Shown one piece after another: positions 17,391 to 25,263 of a stretch of 58,187 nt of DNA. The stretch is from the NCBI GenBank assembly GCA_020442465.1, contig JAGRJY010000064.1:1-58187 (forward strand), written 5' to 3'. The notes under the pieces were generated by a model that saw only the letters and a program-made list of their open reading frames with translations, was not told the origin of the DNA and did not search any database. This DNA is from Lysobacterales bacterium. GTDB lineage: Bacteria; Pseudomonadota; Gammaproteobacteria; Xanthomonadales; Xanthomonadaceae. Numbering within the stretch: position 1 is the stretch's first letter; every line of letters starts with the position of its first letter. The translations under genes and the position numbers were made by a program.

Positions 17391-19406
17391 ATGCGCCAGG
17401 TGTTGCTGTCCACAGCCTTGCTTGTCTCCCTCTCCAGCATCGCCAAAGCAGAGAGTTTCACCTATCGTGGTCAGCTGGATGACGGCGGCGCACCCGCCCA
17501 GGGCATCTACAGCCTCAAGTTGAGCCTGTACGCGTACGCGCAGGGAAGACAGCTGCTGGCCGCGCCGGTACGGCTGGACTCCGTTCCGGTAACGGACGGC
17601 CGCTTCGCGGTCGGGGTGGAGTTTCCGGACCTGCCACGCCTCGCCCAGCAAGGCTGGATCGAGGTTGCCGTAAAGGGTGAGGGGGACGGTGACTTCTGGC
17701 CCCTGCCGGAAAGGCAGGTGGTCCCGCTCAAGGCCCAGATCTGCCCGGAGAGCTGGGCGCTGGGGGGCAATGCCAGCACCAATTCAGGGGTGAACTTCCT
17801 GGGCACTACCGACAGCCAGTCGCTGGTGCTGCGCACCGCCAATGCACAGAGTCTGCGCATCGAGCCGAGCTCCCAGTCCTTCGACGGCCTGCCGACCACC
17901 GCCAATATTGTCTCCGGCAGCCACGCCAATTCGGTGACGGCTGGCGTGCGCGGAGCGACCATCGCCGGGGGCGGCCTGCCCAGTGGCGAGAGTGACCCGG
18001 ATTTCGTCTCGGAAGGTCCCAATCAGGTCACCGATGCGTTCGGCACCGTCGGCGGCGGATATGCCAACGTTGCCGGAGACGGTGCCGGGAGCTTCCTGGC
18101 ACAGGCCTACGCCACGGTGGGCGGCGGCCGCTCCAACCGCGCCGGCGGCCTGGGCAGCGTGGTGGGCGGGGGGGCAAACCACATCGCGAGCGGCCCCTGG
18201 AGCGTCGTCGCGGCTGGCCTCGACAATCGAGCCACCTCAACCGCCGCCGCGGTCTCAGGGGGCGAAGACAACATCGCCAGTGCCGCATTCGGGAGCGTAG
18301 CAGGCGGGCGCATGAACACGGCAAGCGGTCAGTACAGCGCAGTGGGCGGAGGCCTTGAGAACTGCGCGGGTGCAGCCTATTCCTGGACCGGCGGCCGACG
18401 CGCCAAGACGAGGCCGGGCAGCTTCTCCGGGGCGCCCGGCACCGGTTGTACCGGGCTACCGACCAGCGGAACGGAAGGTGACCGTGGCAGCTTCGTGTGG
18501 GCCGACAGTCAGGATGCTGACTTCCTCTCCACGGGGGCCGATCAGTTCCTGGTCCGCGCGGCCGGAGGCATGGCGGTCAACAGCAACCAGCCACTGGCCA
18601 GCTTCAGCGTGGGGGGCTTGGACAATTGGAGCCCCGAGATCGGCACCGGTTGGGGGGACTTCAGCATCGGCACCAGCAGCTTCGGGCTTGCGGTCGGCGT
18701 GGCATTGGGCGGAGGGGGCGCAGGCACCACACGCGTCTGGCCCAAAGGGGGCACCGAGGACCTGATCTTCACCAGCGCAGGCAGTCCATCCATCGCCAGC
18801 CTCTTCCTTGCCGGTACCGGACGCGCAGGCGTCCGACGCGCGCCGGTAGCCAATGCCCTTGAAGTTGAGGGCAACGCGTCGAAGTCCACGGCAGGCAGCT
18901 GGCTCGCGAATTCCGATGCGCGAATCAAGACCCGCATCGAGACCATCGAAGGGGCGCTCAGCAAACTCATGCAAGTCCGGCCGGTGCGCTTCCGCTACAC
19001 CACCGAGTACCTCTCCCTGCATCCGGATGTCGAGGACCGGGTCTACTACAACGTGCTTGCCCAGGAATTCGCCCAGGTGTTCCCGGACGCTGTCAAGGGC
19101 TCTGGGGAATACTTGCAGGGCACGGAGAAGTCGGCCAGCAACGAAATCCTCCAGGTTGATGTGCACCCGGCGATGATCACGACTATCGCAGCGGTCCAGG
19201 AGATGGCGCTGCAGTTCGAACTCGATCGGACGGCATTCGAGGAACAGATAGCTGGGTTGCGCGACAGGCTGGAAAGACTTGAACGCGTGACGCAGCAGCG
19301 ACGGGATCAGCCCAGCCCGGATCAAGCTTCCGAGGTCACCAACCTCCGTAAGGAGGTCGCCGAGCTGCGCGCGCTCCTTACCGCTGCAACACTCGGGGAT
19401 CGGTAG
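17391..19406 (+). CDS. Secreted YadA-head-repeat protein with C-terminal peptidase S74 chaperone domain
   Basis: A 671-aa exported protein with a signal peptide (MRQVLLSTALLVSLSSIAKA, cut after AKA). Residues about 170-340 hold left-handed beta-roll repeats of YadA-head type, such as GTVGGGYANVAGDGAGS, AVSGGEDNIASAAFGS and SAVGGGLENCAGAAYS. The C-terminus (about 490-620) is an intramolecular chaperone/peptidase S74 domain, starting with the Ser-Lys dyad region NSDARIKTRIETIEGAL, which self-cleaves after trimer folding in phage tail spikes and some bacterial surface proteins. The last 50 residues form a coiled coil. It is probably a trimeric surface or extracellular fibre. GGGGA precedes the ATG. 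Confidence 0.85.
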   Translation: MRQVLLSTALLVSLSSIAKAESFTYRGQLDDGGAPAQGIYSLKLSLYAYAQGRQLLAAPVRLDSVPVTDGRFAVGVEFPDLPRLAQQGWIEVAVKGEGDGDFWPLPERQVVPLKAQICPESWALGGNASTNSGVNFLGTTDSQSLVLRTANAQSLRIEPSSQSFDGLPTTANIVSGSHANSVTAGVRGATIAGGGLPSGESDPDFVSEGPNQVTDAFGTVGGGYANVAGDGAGSFLAQAYATVGGGRSNRAGGLGSVVGGGANHIASGPWSVVAAGLDNRATSTAAAVSGGEDNIASAAFGSVAGGRMNTASGQYSAVGGGLENCAGAAYSWTGGRRAKTRPGSFSGAPGTGCTGLPTSGTEGDRGSFVWADSQDADFLSTGADQFLVRAAGGMAVNSNQPLASFSVGGLDNWSPEIGTGWGDFSIGTSSFGLAVGVALGGGGAGTTRVWPKGGTEDLIFTSAGSPSIASLFLAGTGRAGVRRAPVANALEVEGNASKSTAGSWLANSDARIKTRIETIEGALSKLMQVRPVRFRYTTEYLSLHPDVEDRVYYNVLAQEFAQVFPDAVKGSGEYLQGTEKSASNEILQVDVHPAMITTIAAVQEMALQFELDRTAFEEQIAGLRDRLERLERVTQQRRDQPSPDQASEVTNLRKEVAELRALLTAATLGDR

Positions 19407-19453
19407 GGTGACCGGGGTGCGGCTAACTGCGGCCATCGGAGCAGCGTGCTGAG

Positions 19454-19759
19454 ATGCGCCAGACAGGGACGCTTCTGATCTGCGCATCGCTGCTCCTGGC
19501 ATCATCGGCGCTCGCCCGCGAAGCGCCCCAGGAACCAGGGTCGGTGCCCCGTTTCGTGGCGCGCGCCAAGCTCGATCACCAGCCATCGGCCCAATCCGAT
19601 GTGCGCTTTGCGCTACGGGCCACCCTGCTCCCGTCATACCCCACCCGCCCACTGGATGCGGCCGGGGTGGTGATGAACGCCGTGCTGGCGCCCAAGTCAG
19701 CTGAAATCTGCTACGGGCCCGGCCACATCTTTGCAGACGGTTACGAGACAACTCCCTGA
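19454..19759 (+). CDS. Small secreted hypothetical protein with IFADGYE-type C-terminus
   Basis: A 101-aa protein with a signal peptide (MRQTGTLLICASLLLASSALA). The body is unrecognised. It ends HIFADGYETTP, a tail like the IFADGFE motif found at the end of many secreted proteins of Xanthomonadales relatives and possibly a sorting or anchoring signal. It follows the S74 protein by 47 bp and may be co-transcribed with it; its signal peptide has the same MRQ opening. Confidence 0.6.
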   Translation: MRQTGTLLICASLLLASSALAREAPQEPGSVPRFVARAKLDHQPSAQSDVRFALRATLLPSYPTRPLDAAGVVMNAVLAPKSAEICYGPGHIFADGYETTP

Positions 19760-19906
19760 CACGCCACTCCGCACACGGAGAGCCAGCCGGGTTGGGCGCC
19801 CATCAACCCCTACCGGAGCGCCGGGCATCTCGCGGCTGCGCCGGTTGATGGCGTCAGCACTGAGTTCCAGCGCTTGGCGCTTGGTTGACCACACCAAGAC
19901 GAGCCC

Positions 19907-22900
19907 TTACAACAACCCGGTCATCTTCAGGCCAGCGCGGGGGACTCCACCCGTCGGCAAGTCTTGACCTCCTTTCAACCAATCCCTCGCGAACGCCTCC
20001 GCGTTGAGTGCCGCTGCGTAGAGATAGCCCTGGGCATAGGTGCAACCCAACTCGGCCAGCCGCTTGGCCTGTGCAGGTTGCTCGACCCCCTCGGCAACGG
20101 TCTCCAGACGGAGTGCGCGAGCCATGGCAACGATGGTCTCGACGATGACCGCATCGTTGCCGGCGCTCAGCATGTCGACCACAAAGCTGCGGTCAATCTT
20201 GAGTCTGGAGGCTGGGAAACGCTTCAAGTAAGACAAGGATGAGTAGCCAGTGCCGAAGTCGTCGATCGCAAGCGTCGTGCCCATTTGAGCCAGGCCCTCA
20301 AACAGCTCGATCGCCGCTTCCGGATCGGCGACCAGCGACGATTCGGTGAGCTCCAGCTCCAAGGAACTGTTGGGGAGCGCGTGTTCGTCCAACAGGTGCT
20401 GCAGGCGTTGCTGGAAATCTGCGACGGCCAGCTGAAGAGGAGAGAGGTTTACGGAGACTCGCAAGTCTTCAGCAAGCCCCTGGTCAAGCCAGGCTCGCAG
20501 CTGCCTGCAGGCTGTGTCGATCACGAAGTCGCCGAGCTCCACCATCAGGCCGGAGCTCTCGGCCACTTTGATGAATTCGCTGGGCGCTACCCAGCCGATA
20601 TCTGGCTCCTGCCAGCGAAGCAGCGCTTCGGCCCCGGCAAGGCGACCACTTCGCAGATCGACCTGTGGCTGGTAGTGCAAGCGCAGCCGATGCTCCCTCA
20701 TGGCACGCTTCAAGCGCTCGGCCAACAGCAGTCGCCGATCGAGACTGCTGCCCAGCTCGGTGCTGTAGAAGCAGCTTCCGCTCCCCGATCGCTTGGCTTG
20801 ATACATGGCGATATCGGCATGCTTCATCAATTCATCAGCCGTGCCCGCATCGGACGGAAACAGGCTGATGCCCACGCTGGCATGCAGGCTGAAGCTTCGA
20901 GAGGCCAACAGCACAGGTTGTCGAAGCACCTCGATCAGGCCTGCAGCCAGCTCCACGAGCTCTGAATGGCGGGCGTGATCAACCAACACCATGAATTCAT
21001 CGCCACCCATCCTCGCCAGAAGATGTCCTCGGGCGGCCTTGCGCAGCCTCGCCGCGATGGCGGTGAGCACCTCGTCGCCGACGGCGTGACCGCAGCTGTC
21101 GTTGACCTCCTTGAACCGATCCAGGTCGAGATAGAGCAGCGCCAGCTCGCCGGCCTCACGCTGGGCGACGAGGACATTCTGCTCCAGCCGCTCTACCAGC
21201 AGGCTTCGATTCGGCAGGCGCGTCAGAGGGTCGTAAAACGCGAGATGCTCGATGCGCTCGCGCTGCTGCCTCTGCTCGGTCACATCCGTGAAGATCATCA
21301 CTCGCTGGTGCGCCAGGTCCTGACCTACCAGCGACGCGGCACACAGCCAGGTCGCAGGATCACGACCGGCGCGGGCGAGCCGACGCTCGCCGACCCAGTT
21401 GCCATTGCGTTGCAGGGCCTTGTGCAAGTCGAGCGCCACCTGCGGGTGGTCGTCGAACCACGTCTCGCTATCGGCACCTATGAGATTCTGGTCGCCCTTG
21501 ATCCCGAGCATGCGCAGCATTGCCTGGTTGGCACGCAGCACCCGGCCGTCGGGATCGCAGACCACGATGCCCTCGGCCGTCGACTCGAACATCGCCTGCG
21601 AAAGCGCTTGCTGTTCCCGAGCATCCTCGTTGTCCAGTGCCAGGCGAAGCAGATCCAGCCAAAGTTGCCATGGCGTGGCGCCTAGCATCTCCGGTCTGCC
21701 GCTTTCGCCGTCTGGTAGAGCCAGCAGCAGGCTAGCGCGACCGGCCGAGCCGCCATCCAACCTCACCACCTCAATCTGCCCGCGCTCACGCAGGCGCCGG
21801 TAGAGGGCGCAATCGATCTCCCCGGGGCAGCTGACGGCGCAGCCAAGGTCGCCCAGAAGCGGACAGGGCGGCAGCGCGTCCCCTGCCTTGACGAATCCGG
21901 ACAGCAACGTGGGATCGATGGAACGGCAGAGCACGACCGACGGCTTCAGCGATGCCGCAGCGCGCCTGAGCAACACCAGACCGAGCCCCGCATGCCGGTC
22001 ACAGGCGAAGTCGAAGAGCGGCCCAAGCAGGGTCGGTAACGACTGGCCGCGAGCGATCCCGTCCAGCACCCCGGAGGAAATCCGGGTCCATTGCTGATGT
22101 TCGCGCTGCAGGCTGATGTCGCGCCAGGTGACGAACTGCAAACGCTCGCCGTCCAGCGTGATCGGAGTCAGCAGCACCTCGACCGGGAAGGGCGCGCGCC
22201 GGTCACTGCAATGCAGCCATTCGAACCGATGGCTCCCCTGCTGCATGGCCGCGTCGATCATCCGTCGCGCCTTGCTGGCAGACGTCTCGCCGCACTCCTG
22301 CAGGACGGGCGACAACGATTCTGGCCGGCGACCGGCGACGTCCTCCCCCCGCGTGTAGCCGAGCATGCGGGCGGCCGCATCGTTGGCGTCCACAAAGCAG
22401 CCCTGGTCGACATCCAACAGCAGCAGGGCGTCGCTGGATACCTCGAAAAGACGCCGAAAGCGGGACTCGCTTCGGGCGAGTTCGGCCTGGACGCGCTTGA
22501 GTTCGGTGACATCGGTCCGCAGCGAAACGAATGCGGATGGCTTGCCGTCCTCGCCTTGCACGGGAACGATCGTGGACTTGACCCAATACAGGTCCCCATT
22601 GCGCGCGCGGTTGCAGAACTCGCCGTGCCAGACCTCCCCGCGGAAGATGCTGCGCCACATGTCTCGCATGTAGCGCCGCGAGTGAATGCCTGAATTCAGG
22701 ATGCGGTGATCCTGCCCGAGCAGATCCTCGGCGGGATATCCTGAAATCCTGCAGAAGAGCGGGTTGGCGTAGGTGATCACCCCGCGCCGATCAGTGATCG
22801 CGACGATGGAGTGGGCGTCGAGCGCCGACAGGAGACCTATCACATCGCTGGCGGATAGCCCGGTCGAGCCGTCACCTTTCGCTGCAACCTTACTCTCCGA

Positions 22901-22924
22901 AGACTGTTCCCGCGCCTGCGGCAT
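19907..22924 (-). CDS. PAS-domain diguanylate cyclase/phosphodiesterase (GGDEF-EAL)
   Basis: A 1005-aa cyclic-di-GMP enzyme. Three PAS domains are visible (starting near VAITDRRGVITYANPLFC, ALLLLDVDQGCFVDANDAA and EGIVVCDPDGRVLRANQAM). Between the second and third lies a cysteine-containing GAF-like segment (CPLLGDLGCAVSCPGEIDC). The GGDEF domain keeps the catalytic motif (ARMGGDEFMVLVDH), and the EAL domain keeps AGAEALLRW, ELTES and DDFGTGYSSLSYLK, so both activities are plausible. No transmembrane segment is evident, so it is probably cytoplasmic. The ATG at 22924 has AGGGG upstream. The Cys segment may sense redox or metal. Confidence 0.9.
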   Translation of the reverse strand: MPQAREQSSESKVAAKGDGSTGLSASDVIGLLSALDAHSIVAITDRRGVITYANPLFCRISGYPAEDLLGQDHRILNSGIHSRRYMRDMWRSIFRGEVWHGEFCNRARNGDLYWVKSTIVPVQGEDGKPSAFVSLRTDVTELKRVQAELARSESRFRRLFEVSSDALLLLDVDQGCFVDANDAAARMLGYTRGEDVAGRRPESLSPVLQECGETSASKARRMIDAAMQQGSHRFEWLHCSDRRAPFPVEVLLTPITLDGERLQFVTWRDISLQREHQQWTRISSGVLDGIARGQSLPTLLGPLFDFACDRHAGLGLVLLRRAAASLKPSVVLCRSIDPTLLSGFVKAGDALPPCPLLGDLGCAVSCPGEIDCALYRRLRERGQIEVVRLDGGSAGRASLLLALPDGESGRPEMLGATPWQLWLDLLRLALDNEDAREQQALSQAMFESTAEGIVVCDPDGRVLRANQAMLRMLGIKGDQNLIGADSETWFDDHPQVALDLHKALQRNGNWVGERRLARAGRDPATWLCAASLVGQDLAHQRVMIFTDVTEQRQQRERIEHLAFYDPLTRLPNRSLLVERLEQNVLVAQREAGELALLYLDLDRFKEVNDSCGHAVGDEVLTAIAARLRKAARGHLLARMGGDEFMVLVDHARHSELVELAAGLIEVLRQPVLLASRSFSLHASVGISLFPSDAGTADELMKHADIAMYQAKRSGSGSCFYSTELGSSLDRRLLLAERLKRAMREHRLRLHYQPQVDLRSGRLAGAEALLRWQEPDIGWVAPSEFIKVAESSGLMVELGDFVIDTACRQLRAWLDQGLAEDLRVSVNLSPLQLAVADFQQRLQHLLDEHALPNSSLELELTESSLVADPEAAIELFEGLAQMGTTLAIDDFGTGYSSLSYLKRFPASRLKIDRSFVVDMLSAGNDAVIVETIVAMARALRLETVAEGVEQPAQAKRLAELGCTYAQGYLYAAALNAEAFARDWLKGGQDLPTGGVPRAGLKMTGLL

Positions 22925-23043
22925 GGCCGATCCCCTGCGATCCGAAGCCGATGGTAGCGTGAATCGGGCAGTCCCCAAGTGCGCGACGGCTAGGAGAACC
23001 CCCCCCGATCTAGGCAGATCGACCTTGCGGTCCCCGTACTGAG

Positions 23044-23057
23044 CTGATCCAGATCAA
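23044..23057 (+). promoter_or_regulatory. FNR/Anr-type box upstream of the Cys-tail/ubiT/nadAB operon
   Basis: CTGATCCAGATCAA, 9 of 10 fixed positions of the FNR consensus. It is centred 57.5 bp before the ATG at 23108. It could also affect the divergent GGDEF-EAL gene. Confidence 0.8.
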
Positions 23058-23107
23058 GGAAGCACAACGATCGCCTGCCGGATAGTGCTCGCTGGTCGCT
23101 CCGGAAT

Positions 23108-23353
23108 ATGCCGATGATCAGTCTGCCAACCCTCGATCTGCAGATCGAAACCCTGCGCGCTGCGCTCCGCCGAGCCGATCCGCATGCCAGCGTCGGCTAC
23201 GACGCAATCAGCCGAGCGCTGCGCATACGCAGCGCTCTGGATCTGCAGTCGGTGCATCGACTGGCGGCAGGCCTCGAGATCGATCTGGCCGCCCTGTTCG
23301 CCCAACTTGACGTCAGGCAGCGTGGCAGCGATTGCTGCGGCGGCTGCGGGTGA
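23108..23353 (+). CDS. Small protein with C-terminal SDCCGGCG motif (paralogue of 43961-44200)
   Basis: An 81-aa protein of unknown function, first gene of an operon with ubiT, nadA and nadB. It reads ISLPTLDLQIETLRAALRRA and has a central LRIRSALDLQSVHRLAAGLE; both segments align with the second Cys-tailed protein at 43961-44200. The end SDCCGGCG is a compact four-thiol-capable tail that could bind a metal, an Fe-S cluster or another prosthetic group. Beyond its TGA the same frame stays open for 24 codons with five more cysteines (23354-23425). The FNR box fixes the expected start at 23108 (an alternative is 23114). Confidence 0.75.
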   Translation: MPMISLPTLDLQIETLRAALRRADPHASVGYDAISRALRIRSALDLQSVHRLAAGLEIDLAALFAQLDVRQRGSDCCGGCG

Positions 23354-23514
23354 CCGGGCCGTCGCTCCCACTCCGACTGCTGCGGCTGCAAATCGGAGCA
23401 ATCGATCGCGGAATGCGCTGCCTGCTGAGGCTGCGCCAGGTTGCAGTCGGTCAGGTCGGCCAGCACAAGCGTCGATGCGGTCTGCCGGCCGAGGATCCGC
23501 AACGCGAAGCAAGC

Positions 23515-24159
23515 ATGGCGGAGGGCGCGCAGCGCGATGGCGCAGCACTTGGGCTTTCCACCGATGCAGCCCGCGAGCTGCTTGAAGTGACGGTCAGGCA
23601 CTGTCGGCCGGCACTACGGGGAGATTTCTCGGCGCACTTTCCTGCACTGTTCGGGCCTCCGCCCAACTGGCGACGCTGGCTGCCGCCGCCTTCGCGGCTT
23701 GCGCCGCTTCTCCGTCGACTGCCGCAGGCCTCGATCACCGTCTGCAGTCGACAGCTGTTCCAAGCCGCACTGGCGGTCCCTCTGGCAAACGGAGAGCTTG
23801 CCTCGATCTGCAACCGACAGCTTGCCATTGAAGCGGTCGACCTCGGCCTCCGATGGGTGGTACGGGTGGAGGACAGGCGGATCATCGTGCTGCCGCCGTC
23901 GGCAGATGCCGAAGCCACCATCCGGGGCAGTGCCACCGATCTGCTGCGACTTGCCGCACGGGTCGAGGACGCCGACACCCTGTTCTTCAAGCGCGCGTTG
24001 CAGCTGACCGGCGACGTCGAATTGGGCCTGACCGCGCGCAATCTGCTCGACCGAATGCCCTGGGAGACCGTCCCTCTTGGACTTCGCATCGTCCTTCAAC
24101 GCATCGCCCGCGCAGTCGAGTCCGCGCGCGAGGCGCACCGCGAGGCTTGCGCGCGCTGA
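23515..24159 (+). CDS. ubiT: UbiT, SCP2-domain lipid-binding factor of anaerobic ubiquinone synthesis
   Basis: A protein of about 214 aa. The C-terminal 150 residues match UbiT/YhbT: FQAALAVPLANGELASICNR, IRGSATDLLRLAARVEDADT, then LFFKRALQLTGDVELGLTAR. UbiT binds ubiquinone intermediates through its SCP2 domain and is required with UbiU/UbiV when O2 is absent. Those two genes are 16 kb away and also under an FNR box. The N-terminal 65 residues are unique, and the start is uncertain: 23515 is weakly supported, and in-frame upstream starts (23413, 23332) would enter the preceding gene's region. Confidence 0.88.
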   Translation: MAEGAQRDGAALGLSTDAARELLEVTVRHCRPALRGDFSAHFPALFGPPPNWRRWLPPPSRLAPLLRRLPQASITVCSRQLFQAALAVPLANGELASICNRQLAIEAVDLGLRWVVRVEDRRIIVLPPSADAEATIRGSATDLLRLAARVEDADTLFFKRALQLTGDVELGLTARNLLDRMPWETVPLGLRIVLQRIARAVESAREAHREACAR

Positions 24160-24222
24160 CGCTGTCGCGCACAGACCGGACCCAGCCTTGCGAGGCCGTC
24201 GCCCATTGCCCCCCTTTCAGCA

Positions 24223-25263
24223 GTGAATCGTATGCCTCACGCGAGATCGTCCAGCACCCCCGATCGCCCCGAGGCTCCTCAGCCGGCCGCACGCCAGGAG
24301 GCGCTGCGCTTGCGCCTGGGTCGGAGCGCGGACTGCGTGGAGTGGAGCCTCCAGCTTCCGCTCATCGAGGCCATCCTGGCACTCAAACAGGAGTTGGGCG
24401 CGACCATCCTTGCGCATACTTACCAAGCCCCTGAGATCTTCCACGGGGTCGCGGACATCACGGGAGATTCGCTGGCCCTGGCCGAAGCAGCCGTGGAGGC
24501 CCCCGGGGATCTCATAATGGTCTGCGGCGTGCACTTCATGGCCGAGAGCGTCAAGTTGCTGGCGCCCGGCAAGACAGTGCTCATTCCCGACGCCAACGCA
24601 GGCTGCTCCCTGGCCGATGCCATCAATGCGGAGGACATCCGCCAGCTTCGCCGGCAGCATCCCGGCGTTCCCGTAGTCTGTTACGTCAACACCAGCGCCG
24701 CAGTGAAGGCTGAGTGCGATGCTTGCTGCACGTCGGCCAACGCGGTCAGCGTGGTCGAGTCGCTGGGCAGCGAAGAAGTGATCTTCGTCCCGGACCGCTT
24801 TCTGGGCGCCTGGGTCGCTTCGCAAACCAAGGTGCGCTTGCGACTGTGGCAGGGAAGCTGCGAGGTCCACGAGAAGTTCACCGCACGACAGGCACGACAG
24901 GCGCGAGATCAACACGATGCAGTGCTGCTCGCCCATCCGGAGTGCCCACCCGAGGTGCTCGCCGAAGCAGACTTCGTCGGCTCGACCAGTGCAATGAGTC
25001 GATGGATCGAGCGCGCCCGCCCCCGGCGCGTGGCGCTGGTCACCGAGTGCACCATGGCGGACAACCTTAGGGTGCTGCATCCACAGACCCACTTTGTCCA
25101 ACCCTGCCAGCTTTGCCCGCACATGCAGAAGATCACCTTGCCCGCGATCCTGCGCGCGCTGCGGACGCTAGCCCCGCAGATCCATATCGACGAGGAGGTC
25201 GCAAAGCGCGCCCGACTCGCGCTGGAGCGGATGCTCCTCGCTGGCCGGGATGCGCGCGGGTGA
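24223..25263 (+). CDS. nadA: Quinolinate synthase A
   Basis: A protein of about 346 aa ([4Fe-4S] enzyme) that condenses iminoaspartate with dihydroxyacetone phosphate to quinolinate in NAD synthesis. Family motifs are ATILAHTYQAPEIFHGVADI, PDANAGCSLAD (first cluster Cys), a second Cys within AECDACCTSANAV and FVQPCQLCPHMQKI (third). The start may be the GTG at 24223 or the ATG at 24232. It ends in a GTGA overlap with nadB, so the two are translationally coupled and make iminoaspartate in the same place it is used. It shares the FNR-box operon with ubiT. Confidence 0.95.
   Translation: MNRMPHARSSSTPDRPEAPQPAARQEALRLRLGRSADCVEWSLQLPLIEAILALKQELGATILAHTYQAPEIFHGVADITGDSLALAEAAVEAPGDLIMVCGVHFMAESVKLLAPGKTVLIPDANAGCSLADAINAEDIRQLRRQHPGVPVVCYVNTSAAVKAECDACCTSANAVSVVESLGSEEVIFVPDRFLGAWVASQTKVRLRLWQGSCEVHEKFTARQARQARDQHDAVLLAHPECPPEVLAEADFVGSTSAMSRWIERARPRRVALVTECTMADNLRVLHPQTHFVQPCQLCPHMQKITLPAILRALRTLAPQIHIDEEVAKRARLALERMLLAGRDARG

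Noticed and set aside
17270..17482. 70-codon ORF before the S74 protein gene
   Set aside because: It overlaps the signal-peptide region of the real gene in another frame and has no recognisable sequence, although an FNR box lies 53 bp upstream.
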